A stretch of DNA of 64,000 nucleotides, from positions 124,001 through 188,000 of the forward strand of contig NZ_JAKMCR010000004.1 in NCBI RefSeq assembly GCF_022662175.1. The letters are read 5' to 3'. This document shows, in pieces, positions 32,659 to 40,793 of this stretch; position 1 is the first letter of the stretch; each line of letters starts with the position of its first letter. The notes beneath the pieces were generated by a model. That model did not search any database. It was not told the origin of the DNA and worked only from the letters and a program-made list of their open reading frames with translations. The DNA is from Aestuariivivens marinum. Lineage in GTDB: Bacteria > Bacteroidota > Bacteroidia > Flavobacteriales > Flavobacteriaceae. Position numbers and translations under genes: made by a program.

Positions 32659-35600
32659 CTAAATTGTAATAAGGTTATCGGTTAACATTTTTTTATGTAG
32701 GATGGCACCTTGATGGGTTTTATCCATACTTAAAATATGATTAAATTCTTTCGCTGCTTTATCTGGGTCGGTTTTTATCATAGTTCCTAAGCCAATAAGG
32801 TAGCGGCAATGGATTTCGTTTCGCTTGTTTAAATCATCTTCCCATATCAAAAGATCTGGCAGTGATACTGCAAAATAGTCTATTTTGACCTTATCTTTTA
32901 TATGAGATTCACCATAGTTCTTTAAATTAGAAAATCGAGTTTGAGCTTCGGTAATTCTATCTAATTTTAAAAGAGCAAGTCCTTGATAAAATATTTTATC
33001 AGGTTGTTGGTCATTATAAAAAATGGCAGCACTAGGTTCTGTTAATCCTTCTGATGCTTTTTCCCAATACTGCACAGCTTTGTCTTTTTGTTTTAATCCT
33101 TCGTACGCACAACCATACCAATAGTTTATGTCATTTTCTTGGGTGCCGTATAACTTTCCTTCACCTAAATTATCAGGATACACTTCTGTTTTATTTAAGA
33201 AAGCAATGGCTTCTTCATAGTTGTGCTTAAAAATGGCTTCTTTTGCTAAAGCTATTAAGGCATACAAATATTGTCCGGTAACTTTACCTTCACCACCTTC
33301 CCACGGATGAAATTGCCTGTTCTCTAACATTTGTAAAACAAGCGAATAATTTCCCAATAGATTATTCAATGTACATTTTTCCAAATATAAATCATCTCTA
33401 AAGTTAACTAGACTTGGATGCTTTTCTAATATTTCTAGACGTTGTTTCAACGAATAATTTAAACGCTTATACAATTGGTCTAACTCCATTAATATTCTGG
33501 CATCGCTAGGGTCTAATTCAAATGCTTTTTCTAATTCGGCTAATGCCTCCTTCTTTTTATCTAATTTGTTAAAATATGCCAAAGCCAGATTTCGATGCAC
33601 GGTAGGAAAGCTATTATCAATAGCTTTTGACTTTTCCCAGCAAGTAATAGCTTCCTCATATTGTTTTTTATCATACCATAAGTTGCCTAAATGGTATAAT
33701 GCTTTGGCATCGTTTGGATTAATTGAGATTGCCGATTTTAATGCAGCAATAGCCTCTAATCTATAAGCAAAATGATGTTTGGGGTTTTTGTTTTTATATA
33801 ATTGCAAAGTGACTTGTGTATTCCCTGTTTTGGCTTCAAACCATGATAAAAAATAGGATGCCATAGGGTTGCTGTCATCATGAATAAGTCCATGACTAAG
33901 TAATAAAATAGCTTCTTCAAAAAGTCCGGCTGCAGCATAGTCTAACGCATACTCAATGTAATTTTCTATATTATTACGTATGAGTTCTTCTAATTGATTT
34001 AAATAGATAGATTTATTGCTAATGAGGTGTTTTTCAAAAATGGCTACAAAGTTAAATCTATCAATTTTGAGGCTGTCATCAATTAACTTTAAAGCCTTTT
34101 CTGTCTGTCCGGTTTTACGTAATAGTGTAATTTTTAACGCTCTGGCTTTATGATTATGCCAATTTTTTAACAACGATTTTTCAATAAGTTCTAAAGCATT
34201 GGTTAGATTGCCTTGTAGGGTTGCTATTTCTGCAAGATGAAAATAAGCAGCATCTTGCCATGCGGCATTCCACGCCGATTTATAGAAGGCTTTATAGGCT
34301 TCATTATAACGTTCTTGATATTTTAGAGATTGACCTAAATTGTAGTAAGGTTCACCATCATAAGGGTTAGGATTTCTTTCGGTTTGTGTTTCTATAGCTT
34401 TTCTAAAATACCCTTCGGCTAGTTCAAACTGTCCTTGCCTTAGCAGCAATAACCCCATGGCGTTGTTACATCTTACATCGCTTGGTTCTCTTTTTAAGGC
34501 TTCCAGATAATAATCTTTTGGGTTATAAGTAGCGTGTCTATACTGTTCGAGATGCAAACCTCTTAGAAAAAGTTGTTCTATGCTTTTAATGTCTTCTGGA
34601 GCTTTAGCCGCCTTGGCGGGTTCTGGCATTTCTTTACTAGAAGTGTCTTTGGGTTGATAGCTTACCAGTAGGTTTCCTAGTGCATCTTCTAATGTAAGTT
34701 TGTATTGGGTTATTGGAATTGTAGCATCAATCTTTACATTTTTTTTATAGGATGTTTTAGGGGAAGCATCTACAGTATCTTCCAAAAACACAGTATTGTT
34801 GACTTGTAGTTTTATTTTTGCATTGGGATAAATGCCCAAAGTGTAAAACTTAACAATAGCTGTACCGTTTTCAAATTCTAAATTTAACAAAGCTTCTTTG
34901 GTAGCATTCTTAACAACACCTAAATCTCGATAAGGCATAAAATATTGTGAAAATGTTTTTTCTTCAAAGGGATGCATCCAAGAAAAATCGGGTTGATTAT
35001 CGGTATAAACGCCACACATTAATTCAATGTACGGCCCGTCTTCGTCTGTTAGATTCCTGTCCCAGGCCTTACCAAACTCGCCATTACCCCAAGTCCATTG
35101 TTTTTTGCCGGGAGAAACATTATTATCTGCAACATGTAGGAGACCACCTTGGCTATCGTTCTCGAAACCTCCAACAAAGTTGTAATCGCTATTAATAGCC
35201 ATATAAGAAGTGGGAACTGGAATGTTTTTGTAACGAGAAATATCGGTTCCTGGAGAATAATCTTTTTTATAATAGGTTCCCGTTGCTATGGGAAAATCAG
35301 ATACATCACGTTTACCGTGATCAAAAACAGCATGCACATCTGGAGGAAAAACAGATTGGTAATGGTCGTTAACTTTTACCGCAGGATTTGCCCACCATAA
35401 AAAGGTTTGTGGTTGTGGGGTTCTATTATATAATTTCACTTTAATCTCCATGTAGGCTTTGTCTGGATACAATGTAAAACCGGCCATACCTTTGGTTCTG
35501 AACATGCGCTCCACTTCGCTACACCAAACAGTCTTACTACCATCTGTATGCTCTTCAATGTCAAAATCTACGGGGCTGTAGGTAGAGGGGCGGTGGTGCT

Positions 35601-35958
35601 GTGGCCAGTTAAATTCTATGCCTCCCGATATCCAAGGACCAGTTAAGCCTACTAAAGCAGGTTTTATAACTTGGTTGTAATAAACAAAATGCCTGTTTTT
35701 GGTTTTATCAAATGCCATTTGAACACGACCGCCCAATTCTGGCAAAATCATTATTTTAACAAAATCGTTCTCTAAATAAACCGCTTGCCATACTTTGTCT
35801 ATTTTAGTATCACTTATTTTTTCAATTACTGGGTGTGGGTACACTTTTCCAGAACTTCCTTGATATACTCGGTTTTCTAGAAATACAGGATTTTTTTCAG
35901 GTTCTCCAATTTCATAAGTTGGTATAACCACTTTTTCTTTCCAAACGTTTACTTTCAT
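32659..35958 (-). CDS. DUF5107 and TPR-repeat protein without signal peptide
   Basis: A 1099-residue protein starting MKVNVWKEKVVIPTYEIGEP, with no signal peptide, so probably cytoplasmic. Residues about 30-370 form a DUF5107-like beta domain (FVYYNQVIKPALVGLTGPW, then SGGIEFNWPQHHRPS). From about residue 450 it is TPR repeats (FELAEGYFRKAIETQ, YEEAITCWEKSKAID, KKEALAELEKAFELDPSD). It is the partner of the secreted homologue at 13061-16201: the same two-part build beside a GH2 gene, but another compartment. No catalytic role can be assigned from motifs. The sulfatase ends 17 bases upstream. Confidence 0.75.
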   Translation of the reverse strand: MKVNVWKEKVVIPTYEIGEPEKNPVFLENRVYQGSSGKVYPHPVIEKISDTKIDKVWQAVYLENDFVKIMILPELGGRVQMAFDKTKNRHFVYYNQVIKPALVGLTGPWISGGIEFNWPQHHRPSTYSPVDFDIEEHTDGSKTVWCSEVERMFRTKGMAGFTLYPDKAYMEIKVKLYNRTPQPQTFLWWANPAVKVNDHYQSVFPPDVHAVFDHGKRDVSDFPIATGTYYKKDYSPGTDISRYKNIPVPTSYMAINSDYNFVGGFENDSQGGLLHVADNNVSPGKKQWTWGNGEFGKAWDRNLTDEDGPYIELMCGVYTDNQPDFSWMHPFEEKTFSQYFMPYRDLGVVKNATKEALLNLEFENGTAIVKFYTLGIYPNAKIKLQVNNTVFLEDTVDASPKTSYKKNVKIDATIPITQYKLTLEDALGNLLVSYQPKDTSSKEMPEPAKAAKAPEDIKSIEQLFLRGLHLEQYRHATYNPKDYYLEALKREPSDVRCNNAMGLLLLRQGQFELAEGYFRKAIETQTERNPNPYDGEPYYNLGQSLKYQERYNEAYKAFYKSAWNAAWQDAAYFHLAEIATLQGNLTNALELIEKSLLKNWHNHKARALKITLLRKTGQTEKALKLIDDSLKIDRFNFVAIFEKHLISNKSIYLNQLEELIRNNIENYIEYALDYAAAGLFEEAILLLSHGLIHDDSNPMASYFLSWFEAKTGNTQVTLQLYKNKNPKHHFAYRLEAIAALKSAISINPNDAKALYHLGNLWYDKKQYEEAITCWEKSKAIDNSFPTVHRNLALAYFNKLDKKKEALAELEKAFELDPSDARILMELDQLYKRLNYSLKQRLEILEKHPSLVNFRDDLYLEKCTLNNLLGNYSLVLQMLENRQFHPWEGGEGKVTGQYLYALIALAKEAIFKHNYEEAIAFLNKTEVYPDNLGEGKLYGTQENDINYWYGCAYEGLKQKDKAVQYWEKASEGLTEPSAAIFYNDQQPDKIFYQGLALLKLDRITEAQTRFSNLKNYGESHIKDKVKIDYFAVSLPDLLIWEDDLNKRNEIHCRYLIGLGTMIKTDPDKAAKEFNHILSMDKTHQGAILHKKMLTDNLITI

Positions 35959-35975
35959 TCTATCAGGTTAAAATA

Positions 35976-37427
35976 TTACAGATTTTTTACCCAGTTTTCA
36001 TGGATTTTCGTCAACTCGGTTATTTTCACTGGGTTTTTATCAGCCAAATTATTTTTACATCCAGGATCGTCCAATAAATTATAGAGATATGTGCCTTTTT
36101 CTAAATGAATGGATCTAAAAATATAATCGGTTTTAGCGACATGGAGTTTCCAACTTCCAGATCTAACAGCCCATTCGTTACCAGTATCCCATACCAAATT
36201 TTCATGTATGGTTTGTTTTTGTTTTTCAATTACTTGAAATATGTTTTTCCCATCTGTAGTAATAGAATCCTGAACTTTAGAACCTACTGCAGATAAAATG
36301 GTAGGTAAAATGTCAAGATGAGAAACAGGTGTGTTGAATTTTTGATTGGATTTTAGTTTTTTTGGCCAGCTCATGGTAAAAGCGGTACGTATGCCACCTT
36401 CGGTTAAAATGTATTTATGACCTTTTAAAATACCATTATTCGCATAAGTGTTTTGGGAGCCTCCGTTATCTGATACAAAAATAATTAAAGTGTTTTCCCA
36501 TTTTTCCGTTTGCTTTAGAGCAGCTAAGACTTTGGCAATATTGTCGTCCAAACAGGCTAGATTGGCTAAATATCGCTTTCTACCATCTGGATCTATTTCT
36601 CCCATCCAACAGTTTCTTTCGTGATAAACTTTAAAGCTTTCTAATTTTGGATCCCATTCAGGGAACTTCTCTATACCAAATTTTTGAAGATATTCTTCTG
36701 GAGCTTGATAGATAGGATGATGTACCGCATTAAAAGCAAGTTCCATAAAAAATGGCCGCTCATCCTCTCTGTAGATTTGTTTTACGGCCTCGTCGCCAAA
36801 CACGTTGGTGGCATAACCATCAAAATCTTTACGGTCGTTATTTACCCAAAGCGGACCACGTTGTGACATTCTATCATCATAAGGTTCTTCAATAACATCA
36901 TCACTCTGTTTCATTTTGAAGTAATCATGTCGATGGGCACAAAACCCCAAAAATTCATCATAACCGTGGTTTAGAGGAAACTCTCTTAGTTTGGTTGGGT
37001 TTTCTATGTTATTATTGTCTAATATTTCGGCATAATGTGTTTTACCAATTTTTATTGTTCTGTAGCCTTCTTTTTTAAGCAATTCTGGAATGGTTTTAAC
37101 AGTTTCAGGAAAAACGTTTCCTCCATAATAAAAAGTACCCCACCGCTGTTGATAATTTCCTGTAATGATTCCAGCTCTTGAAGCGTTGCAAATGGGCGAT
37201 GTTGCATAAGCATTGGTAAATAAGACTCCTGAGTTTGCAATTATGTCCATTGCAGGAGTAGATACATCATTAGCACCTCCGTATGCTGCATAATCAGCAT
37301 AACCTTGATCATCTGTTATAATCAATAAAATATTTGGTTTTTCTAATGAAATATCTGCATGCTTATTTTTCTTGTCACTTAAACAAGATAGAAAAAGGAA
37401 GCATATGGCTAAACTTATAAACTTCAT
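35976..37427 (-). CDS. S1 family formylglycine-dependent sulfatase, lipoprotein
   Basis: A 483-residue sulfatase with lipobox LFLSC (Cys15). PNILLIITDDQGYAD supplies the metal-binding Asp pair (39/40). SPICNASRAGIITG contains the CxASR core whose Cys80 would be oxidised to formylglycine, as required in family S1. FVSDNGG adds the second metal-binding Asp-Asn pair. It should remove sulfate esters from a glycan in the periplasm or outer membrane. The S1 subfamily is not identifiable by eye. It is 5 bases downstream of the MFS gene; the maturase needed for formylglycine formation is not in this window. Confidence 0.9.
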   Translation of the reverse strand: MKFISLAICFLFLSCLSDKKNKHADISLEKPNILLIITDDQGYADYAAYGGANDVSTPAMDIIANSGVLFTNAYATSPICNASRAGIITGNYQQRWGTFYYGGNVFPETVKTIPELLKKEGYRTIKIGKTHYAEILDNNNIENPTKLREFPLNHGYDEFLGFCAHRHDYFKMKQSDDVIEEPYDDRMSQRGPLWVNNDRKDFDGYATNVFGDEAVKQIYREDERPFFMELAFNAVHHPIYQAPEEYLQKFGIEKFPEWDPKLESFKVYHERNCWMGEIDPDGRKRYLANLACLDDNIAKVLAALKQTEKWENTLIIFVSDNGGSQNTYANNGILKGHKYILTEGGIRTAFTMSWPKKLKSNQKFNTPVSHLDILPTILSAVGSKVQDSITTDGKNIFQVIEKQKQTIHENLVWDTGNEWAVRSGSWKLHVAKTDYIFRSIHLEKGTYLYNLLDDPGCKNNLADKNPVKITELTKIHENWVKNL

Positions 37428-37432
37428 AAGAG

Positions 37433-38827
37433 CTATTTGATGATTTCTTTTTCAATATCCTCCAACGATTTGCCTTTGGTTTCTGGTAATTTTTTATAGA
37501 TAAACATAAAGCCGGCTATCGAGATAACCCCATATAACCAAAACGTTCCTGATGCTCCAAAAAAGTGGTTTAATAACGGGAAAGTATAGGTTAAAATAAA
37601 ACAAGCTATCCATAAGGCTATTGTTGCTACTGCCATGGCAGCACCTCTAATTCTATTTGGGAAAATTTCTGAAAGTACCACCCAGGTTACTGGTGCTAAG
37701 GACATGGCATAACAGGCAATTGCTGAAATAACCAAAATCAATAAAGGCCATCCTGTAATTTCGAAAAAGTATGCTGTTCCCATTAAGGCATAAATGCCTG
37801 CTAATCCACCGGCTCCCATGAGCATTAAAGCACGTCGGCCCAAACGGTCCACAGTAAAAATAGCCACTAAGGTAAATATTAAATTTACGCTACCTGTAAT
37901 TACTATGTTAAAAAGAATATCTGAAACACCGTATCCAGCCGATGAAAAAATCTCTTCGGCATAATTAAAAATCACATTGATGCCACACCATTGTTGAAAT
38001 ACGGCTATAACTATCCCTATAATTAGTACTTTTCTTAAGTTGGGGCTAAGTAATTCTTTAAGATTTATTTTTTCTGAAAGCCCCAGCGTGTTTTCATTAA
38101 TATTATTAATTTCTCCTTGGGCATAGTCCTTTCCGCCTATTTTAGAAAGAATAGCGACTGCTTTGCTTTCTTTTTCATTTTTTGCCAACCACCTAGGGCT
38201 CTCTGGAACAAAAAACATGAGTATAAAAAAGAGTCCAGCAGGAATAATTTCCATCCAGAACATCCAACGCCAACCTGTTTGCCCGTTCCATGAGTTTAAA
38301 ATCTCTGCATTGGTAGCATTTAACGGAACAGGTTCTGCTAATTGCCAATTAACCAATTGGGCAGCAAGTATGCCAATAACGATAGTTAATTGGTTTAAGG
38401 ACACAAACTTACCCCTAACAGTACCTGGTGAAACTTCGGCAATATACATAGGAGAGAGGTTAGAGGCTAAGCCAATACCAACACCTCCAATAATGCGATA
38501 TATAATAAAAAGCGTGAAATGACTTGTGGCACCAGTACCTATTGCAGAAAGTACGAACAGAAAAGCAGCTAAAATTAAGAGTCTTTTTCTACCATATTTA
38601 TCACTAAGAAGTCCGGAAAAAATAGCACCCACAAGACAGCCTACTAAAGCACAGCTCATTGCCCAACCTTGTAATGATGGCGAGTTGGTAATACCAAAAA
38701 ACTTTTCGTAAAAAGGTTTTGCACCACCAATAACCACCCAATCGTATCCAAATAAAAGTCCACCCATGGCGGTAACCATTGAAATACTAATTAAAAAGCG
38801 ATAGTTAAATGTATGTGTGTTACTCAT
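37433..38827 (-). CDS. MFS sugar porter family transporter
   Basis: A 464-residue proton-coupled sugar importer of the sugar porter (XylE/GLUT-like) family. Diagnostic segments are GGLLFGYDWVVIGG in helix 1, DKYGRKRLLIL, FFVPESPRWL, FQQWCGINVIFNYAEEIF in helix 7 and the terminal LPETKGKSLEDIEKE. About 12 membrane helices are visible. It is the first gene of the leftward sulfatase operon, behind a clear Bacteroidota-type promoter. The cargo sugar is unknown; a monosaccharide released by the operon GH2 is likely. Confidence 0.88.
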   Translation of the reverse strand: MSNTHTFNYRFLISISMVTAMGGLLFGYDWVVIGGAKPFYEKFFGITNSPSLQGWAMSCALVGCLVGAIFSGLLSDKYGRKRLLILAAFLFVLSAIGTGATSHFTLFIIYRIIGGVGIGLASNLSPMYIAEVSPGTVRGKFVSLNQLTIVIGILAAQLVNWQLAEPVPLNATNAEILNSWNGQTGWRWMFWMEIIPAGLFFILMFFVPESPRWLAKNEKESKAVAILSKIGGKDYAQGEINNINENTLGLSEKINLKELLSPNLRKVLIIGIVIAVFQQWCGINVIFNYAEEIFSSAGYGVSDILFNIVITGSVNLIFTLVAIFTVDRLGRRALMLMGAGGLAGIYALMGTAYFFEITGWPLLILVISAIACYAMSLAPVTWVVLSEIFPNRIRGAAMAVATIALWIACFILTYTFPLLNHFFGASGTFWLYGVISIAGFMFIYKKLPETKGKSLEDIEKEIIK

Positions 38828-38849
38828 AATCTATTGGAGTTGTGTGAAT

Positions 38850-38867
38850 AAATTAATGGATTAATTT
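38850..38867. promoter_or_regulatory. Candidate operator: 8-bp-arm palindrome over the predicted start site
   Basis: AAATTAAT and ATTAATTT flank a GG centre (18 bases). It begins just downstream of the -7 element at 38869-38876 and would cover the transcription start of the leftward operon. The sequence is very AT-rich, so a chance match is possible; AraC proteins more often use direct repeats. Confidence 0.35.
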
Positions 38868-38868
38868 C

Positions 38869-38899
38869 CAAATTTAGAAGTAAAGCCCATTAAAACAAA
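38869..38899 (-). promoter_or_regulatory. Bacteroidota-type promoter for the MFS/sulfatase operon
   Basis: On the - strand the -33 element TTTG (38896-38899) and the -7 element TAAATTTG (38869-38876) are separated by 19 bases, matching the TTTG-N19-21-TAnnTTTG consensus. The predicted start is close to 38864, giving a leader of about 36 bases before the ATG at 38827. The divergent AraC gene starts at 38956 and is the likely local regulator. Confidence 0.65.
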
Positions 38900-38955
38900 T
38901 AGAAAATACTTTTATAAAACTGGATTATCTTATTATTTTAATATATTTTTAAGGC

Positions 38956-39831
38956 ATGAGGAAAAAAGAAGGTTTTAAGGAAGAAAAATCGGTGATTTTA
39001 CCTAGGGGCATTCTAAAAGAATTAAAAGAAAATGAGCTTATCAATGCTTTGATGGTAACTGATATTGGGTATTATCCGAAAGCCGAAAATCATTATAGAA
39101 AGCGAAAAGGAAGTTCGCAACATATTTTAATTTATTGTATTGATGGTGAAGGTTGGGTAGAAATAGACAATAAGAGACAGGTTATTAAAAAGAACGAATA
39201 TATTATCATTTCTGCATTTACGCCTCATAGATATGGCGCCAATAATCGAAATCCATGGAGTATTTATTGGATTCATTTTACAGGCGATAAATCGCATATT
39301 TTTGTCAATCACCCTAATGAAAAGGTTGAAATTGACTTATCGGCAAATTCTAGGTTTAGGGACAGAATTTTACTTTTTGAAGAGATTTACAACAACCTCG
39401 AAATGGGCTATAGCAAAGATAATTTAGAGTATGCCAACATTTGTTTGTGGCACATGCTAGGTTCTTTGCGGTATTTGTCTCAGTTTAGAAAAATAAAGGA
39501 AATACATTCTCCCAATAGGATAGCAAAGAGTATTGCCTACATGAGAGGGCATTTAAATGAGAAATTGAGTTTGGAAACCTTGGCAGCCCATGTAGGGCTT
39601 TCGGTTGCCCAATATTGTTCTTTATTTAAAAAGAAAACCTCTAGGTCACCATTAGATTATTTAACACATTTAAAAATCCAAAAAGCCTGTGGACTACTGG
39701 ATTTTAGTGATCTAAAAATAAACGAAATAGCAAAGCAGGTAGGGTATACCGATCCTTTTTATTTTACACGTGTTTTTTCAAAGGTTATGGGGCTATCGCC
39801 AAAAAAATATAGAAATACAATAAAGGGCTAA
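38956..39831 (+). CDS. AraC family transcription regulator with cupin sensor domain
   Basis: A 291-residue regulator. Residues 40-110 form a small cupin (AraC-binding) domain with ILIYCIDGEGWVEIDNK and AFTPHRYGANNRNPWSIYW. Residues 190-288 hold the double helix-turn-helix: LSLETLAAHVGLSVAQYCS, then INEIAKQVGYTDPFYFTRVF and LSPKKYRNT. It is divergent from the MFS/sulfatase operon with 128 bases between, so control of that operon is likely. Its TAA overlaps the stop codon of the convergent phosphodiesterase gene by 3 bases. The inducer is probably a sugar. Confidence 0.88.
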   Translation: MRKKEGFKEEKSVILPRGILKELKENELINALMVTDIGYYPKAENHYRKRKGSSQHILIYCIDGEGWVEIDNKRQVIKKNEYIIISAFTPHRYGANNRNPWSIYWIHFTGDKSHIFVNHPNEKVEIDLSANSRFRDRILLFEEIYNNLEMGYSKDNLEYANICLWHMLGSLRYLSQFRKIKEIHSPNRIAKSIAYMRGHLNEKLSLETLAAHVGLSVAQYCSLFKKKTSRSPLDYLTHLKIQKACGLLDFSDLKINEIAKQVGYTDPFYFTRVFSKVMGLSPKKYRNTIKG

Positions 39832-40733
39832 TCAATTAAGGATTTTCCGTTTAATTTCCAACTTTCTTTAATTGGAATTTCTAAATGTTTTAATATTGTT
39901 GGTACAACTGAAGTTTGAGGTATTAAGGTTTCTACTTCTTGTAAGGTATTTAATTTTTTGCCATCATCACTATTATTGAAATAATCATTTCCTTCAGTAT
40001 TCATTCCAATAAATATAGTTTTTTGAGTTGTTTTTTGTGCACCATGAGAGAAGCCTTTCTCATCCCTACCATGGTCTGTTACAATAATAACCAGCCAGTC
40101 TTCAAGATATTTTTGTCTACGATGATTAACAGCAGCCATAATTTTACCTATTAAGGAGTCAACAAACTCGGTAGCTTCTGTATACATGCCTCCAAAACCA
40201 TATTCATGTCCTGCGTGATCAATAACATCCAGATGCACAAAGCTAAAATCTGGAGCGTAGTCTTCAATTTGATTGATAACTATATCTGTTGACAAATAAT
40301 CTGAACCACCAACTGTTGCAAAATTAGTTTTATACAAATCGTTTTTTAAAATTAAATTAATTTCTTTCCATGTGGCTATACTCGCTATATATGCATCTTT
40401 ATCGTGATCCCTTATAAAGCTAAATATGCTTGGTGCATTACTTAGTTTTGTTCCATCATTACTGGTTATTCCATGTTGATCACACCATACACCAGTTAAA
40501 AGGCTAATCCAGCCTGGACCACTTGAAGTAGCTTGCTCTGATTTCTCTCCATAAATACCTCCAGTAAATCCTCTTTTAATATAAAAATTATCCATATGGG
40601 GTGTATTGGCTTTTTCAATTTGACTAAATTGTAAACCATCTATGCCTATAACTAGAGATTTTTTCTTTTGTCCATAAGTGGTGAAGAATACTAAAATGAT
40701 TATAGCCTTTAGAGTTATTTGTTTTGAATTCAT
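39828..40733 (-). CDS. Secreted alkaline phosphatase superfamily (NPP-like) phosphodiesterase
   Basis: A 301-residue protein with signal peptide ending near FFTTYG-Q. LVIGIDGLQ gives the first metal-binding Asp (32). ATSSGPGWISLLTG holds the likely Ser nucleophile and HLDVIDHAGHEYG and IVTDHGRDEKGFSHGA the remaining Asp/His metal ligands. This order matches nucleotide pyrophosphatase/phosphodiesterases, not sulfatases (no CxxSR). It is the last gene of the leftward L-fucose/L-galactose operon and its stop overlaps that of the AraC gene. A phosphoester or phosphodiester on the glycan could be its target (inference). Confidence 0.8.
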   Translation of the reverse strand: MNSKQITLKAIIILVFFTTYGQKKKSLVIGIDGLQFSQIEKANTPHMDNFYIKRGFTGGIYGEKSEQATSSGPGWISLLTGVWCDQHGITSNDGTKLSNAPSIFSFIRDHDKDAYIASIATWKEINLILKNDLYKTNFATVGGSDYLSTDIVINQIEDYAPDFSFVHLDVIDHAGHEYGFGGMYTEATEFVDSLIGKIMAAVNHRRQKYLEDWLVIIVTDHGRDEKGFSHGAQKTTQKTIFIGMNTEGNDYFNNSDDGKKLNTLQEVETLIPQTSVVPTILKHLEIPIKESWKLNGKSLID

Positions 40734-40793
40734 GCTTCTGTTTTTATCAATTAAATTTTAGGATTGCTTGAAAAATTAAAAAATTAGTTGTTT

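Noticed and set aside
39828-40733. A sulfatase call for the NPP-like protein.
   Set aside because: It lacks the CxPSR/CxASR formylglycine motif; the metal-binding pattern fits phosphodiesterases.
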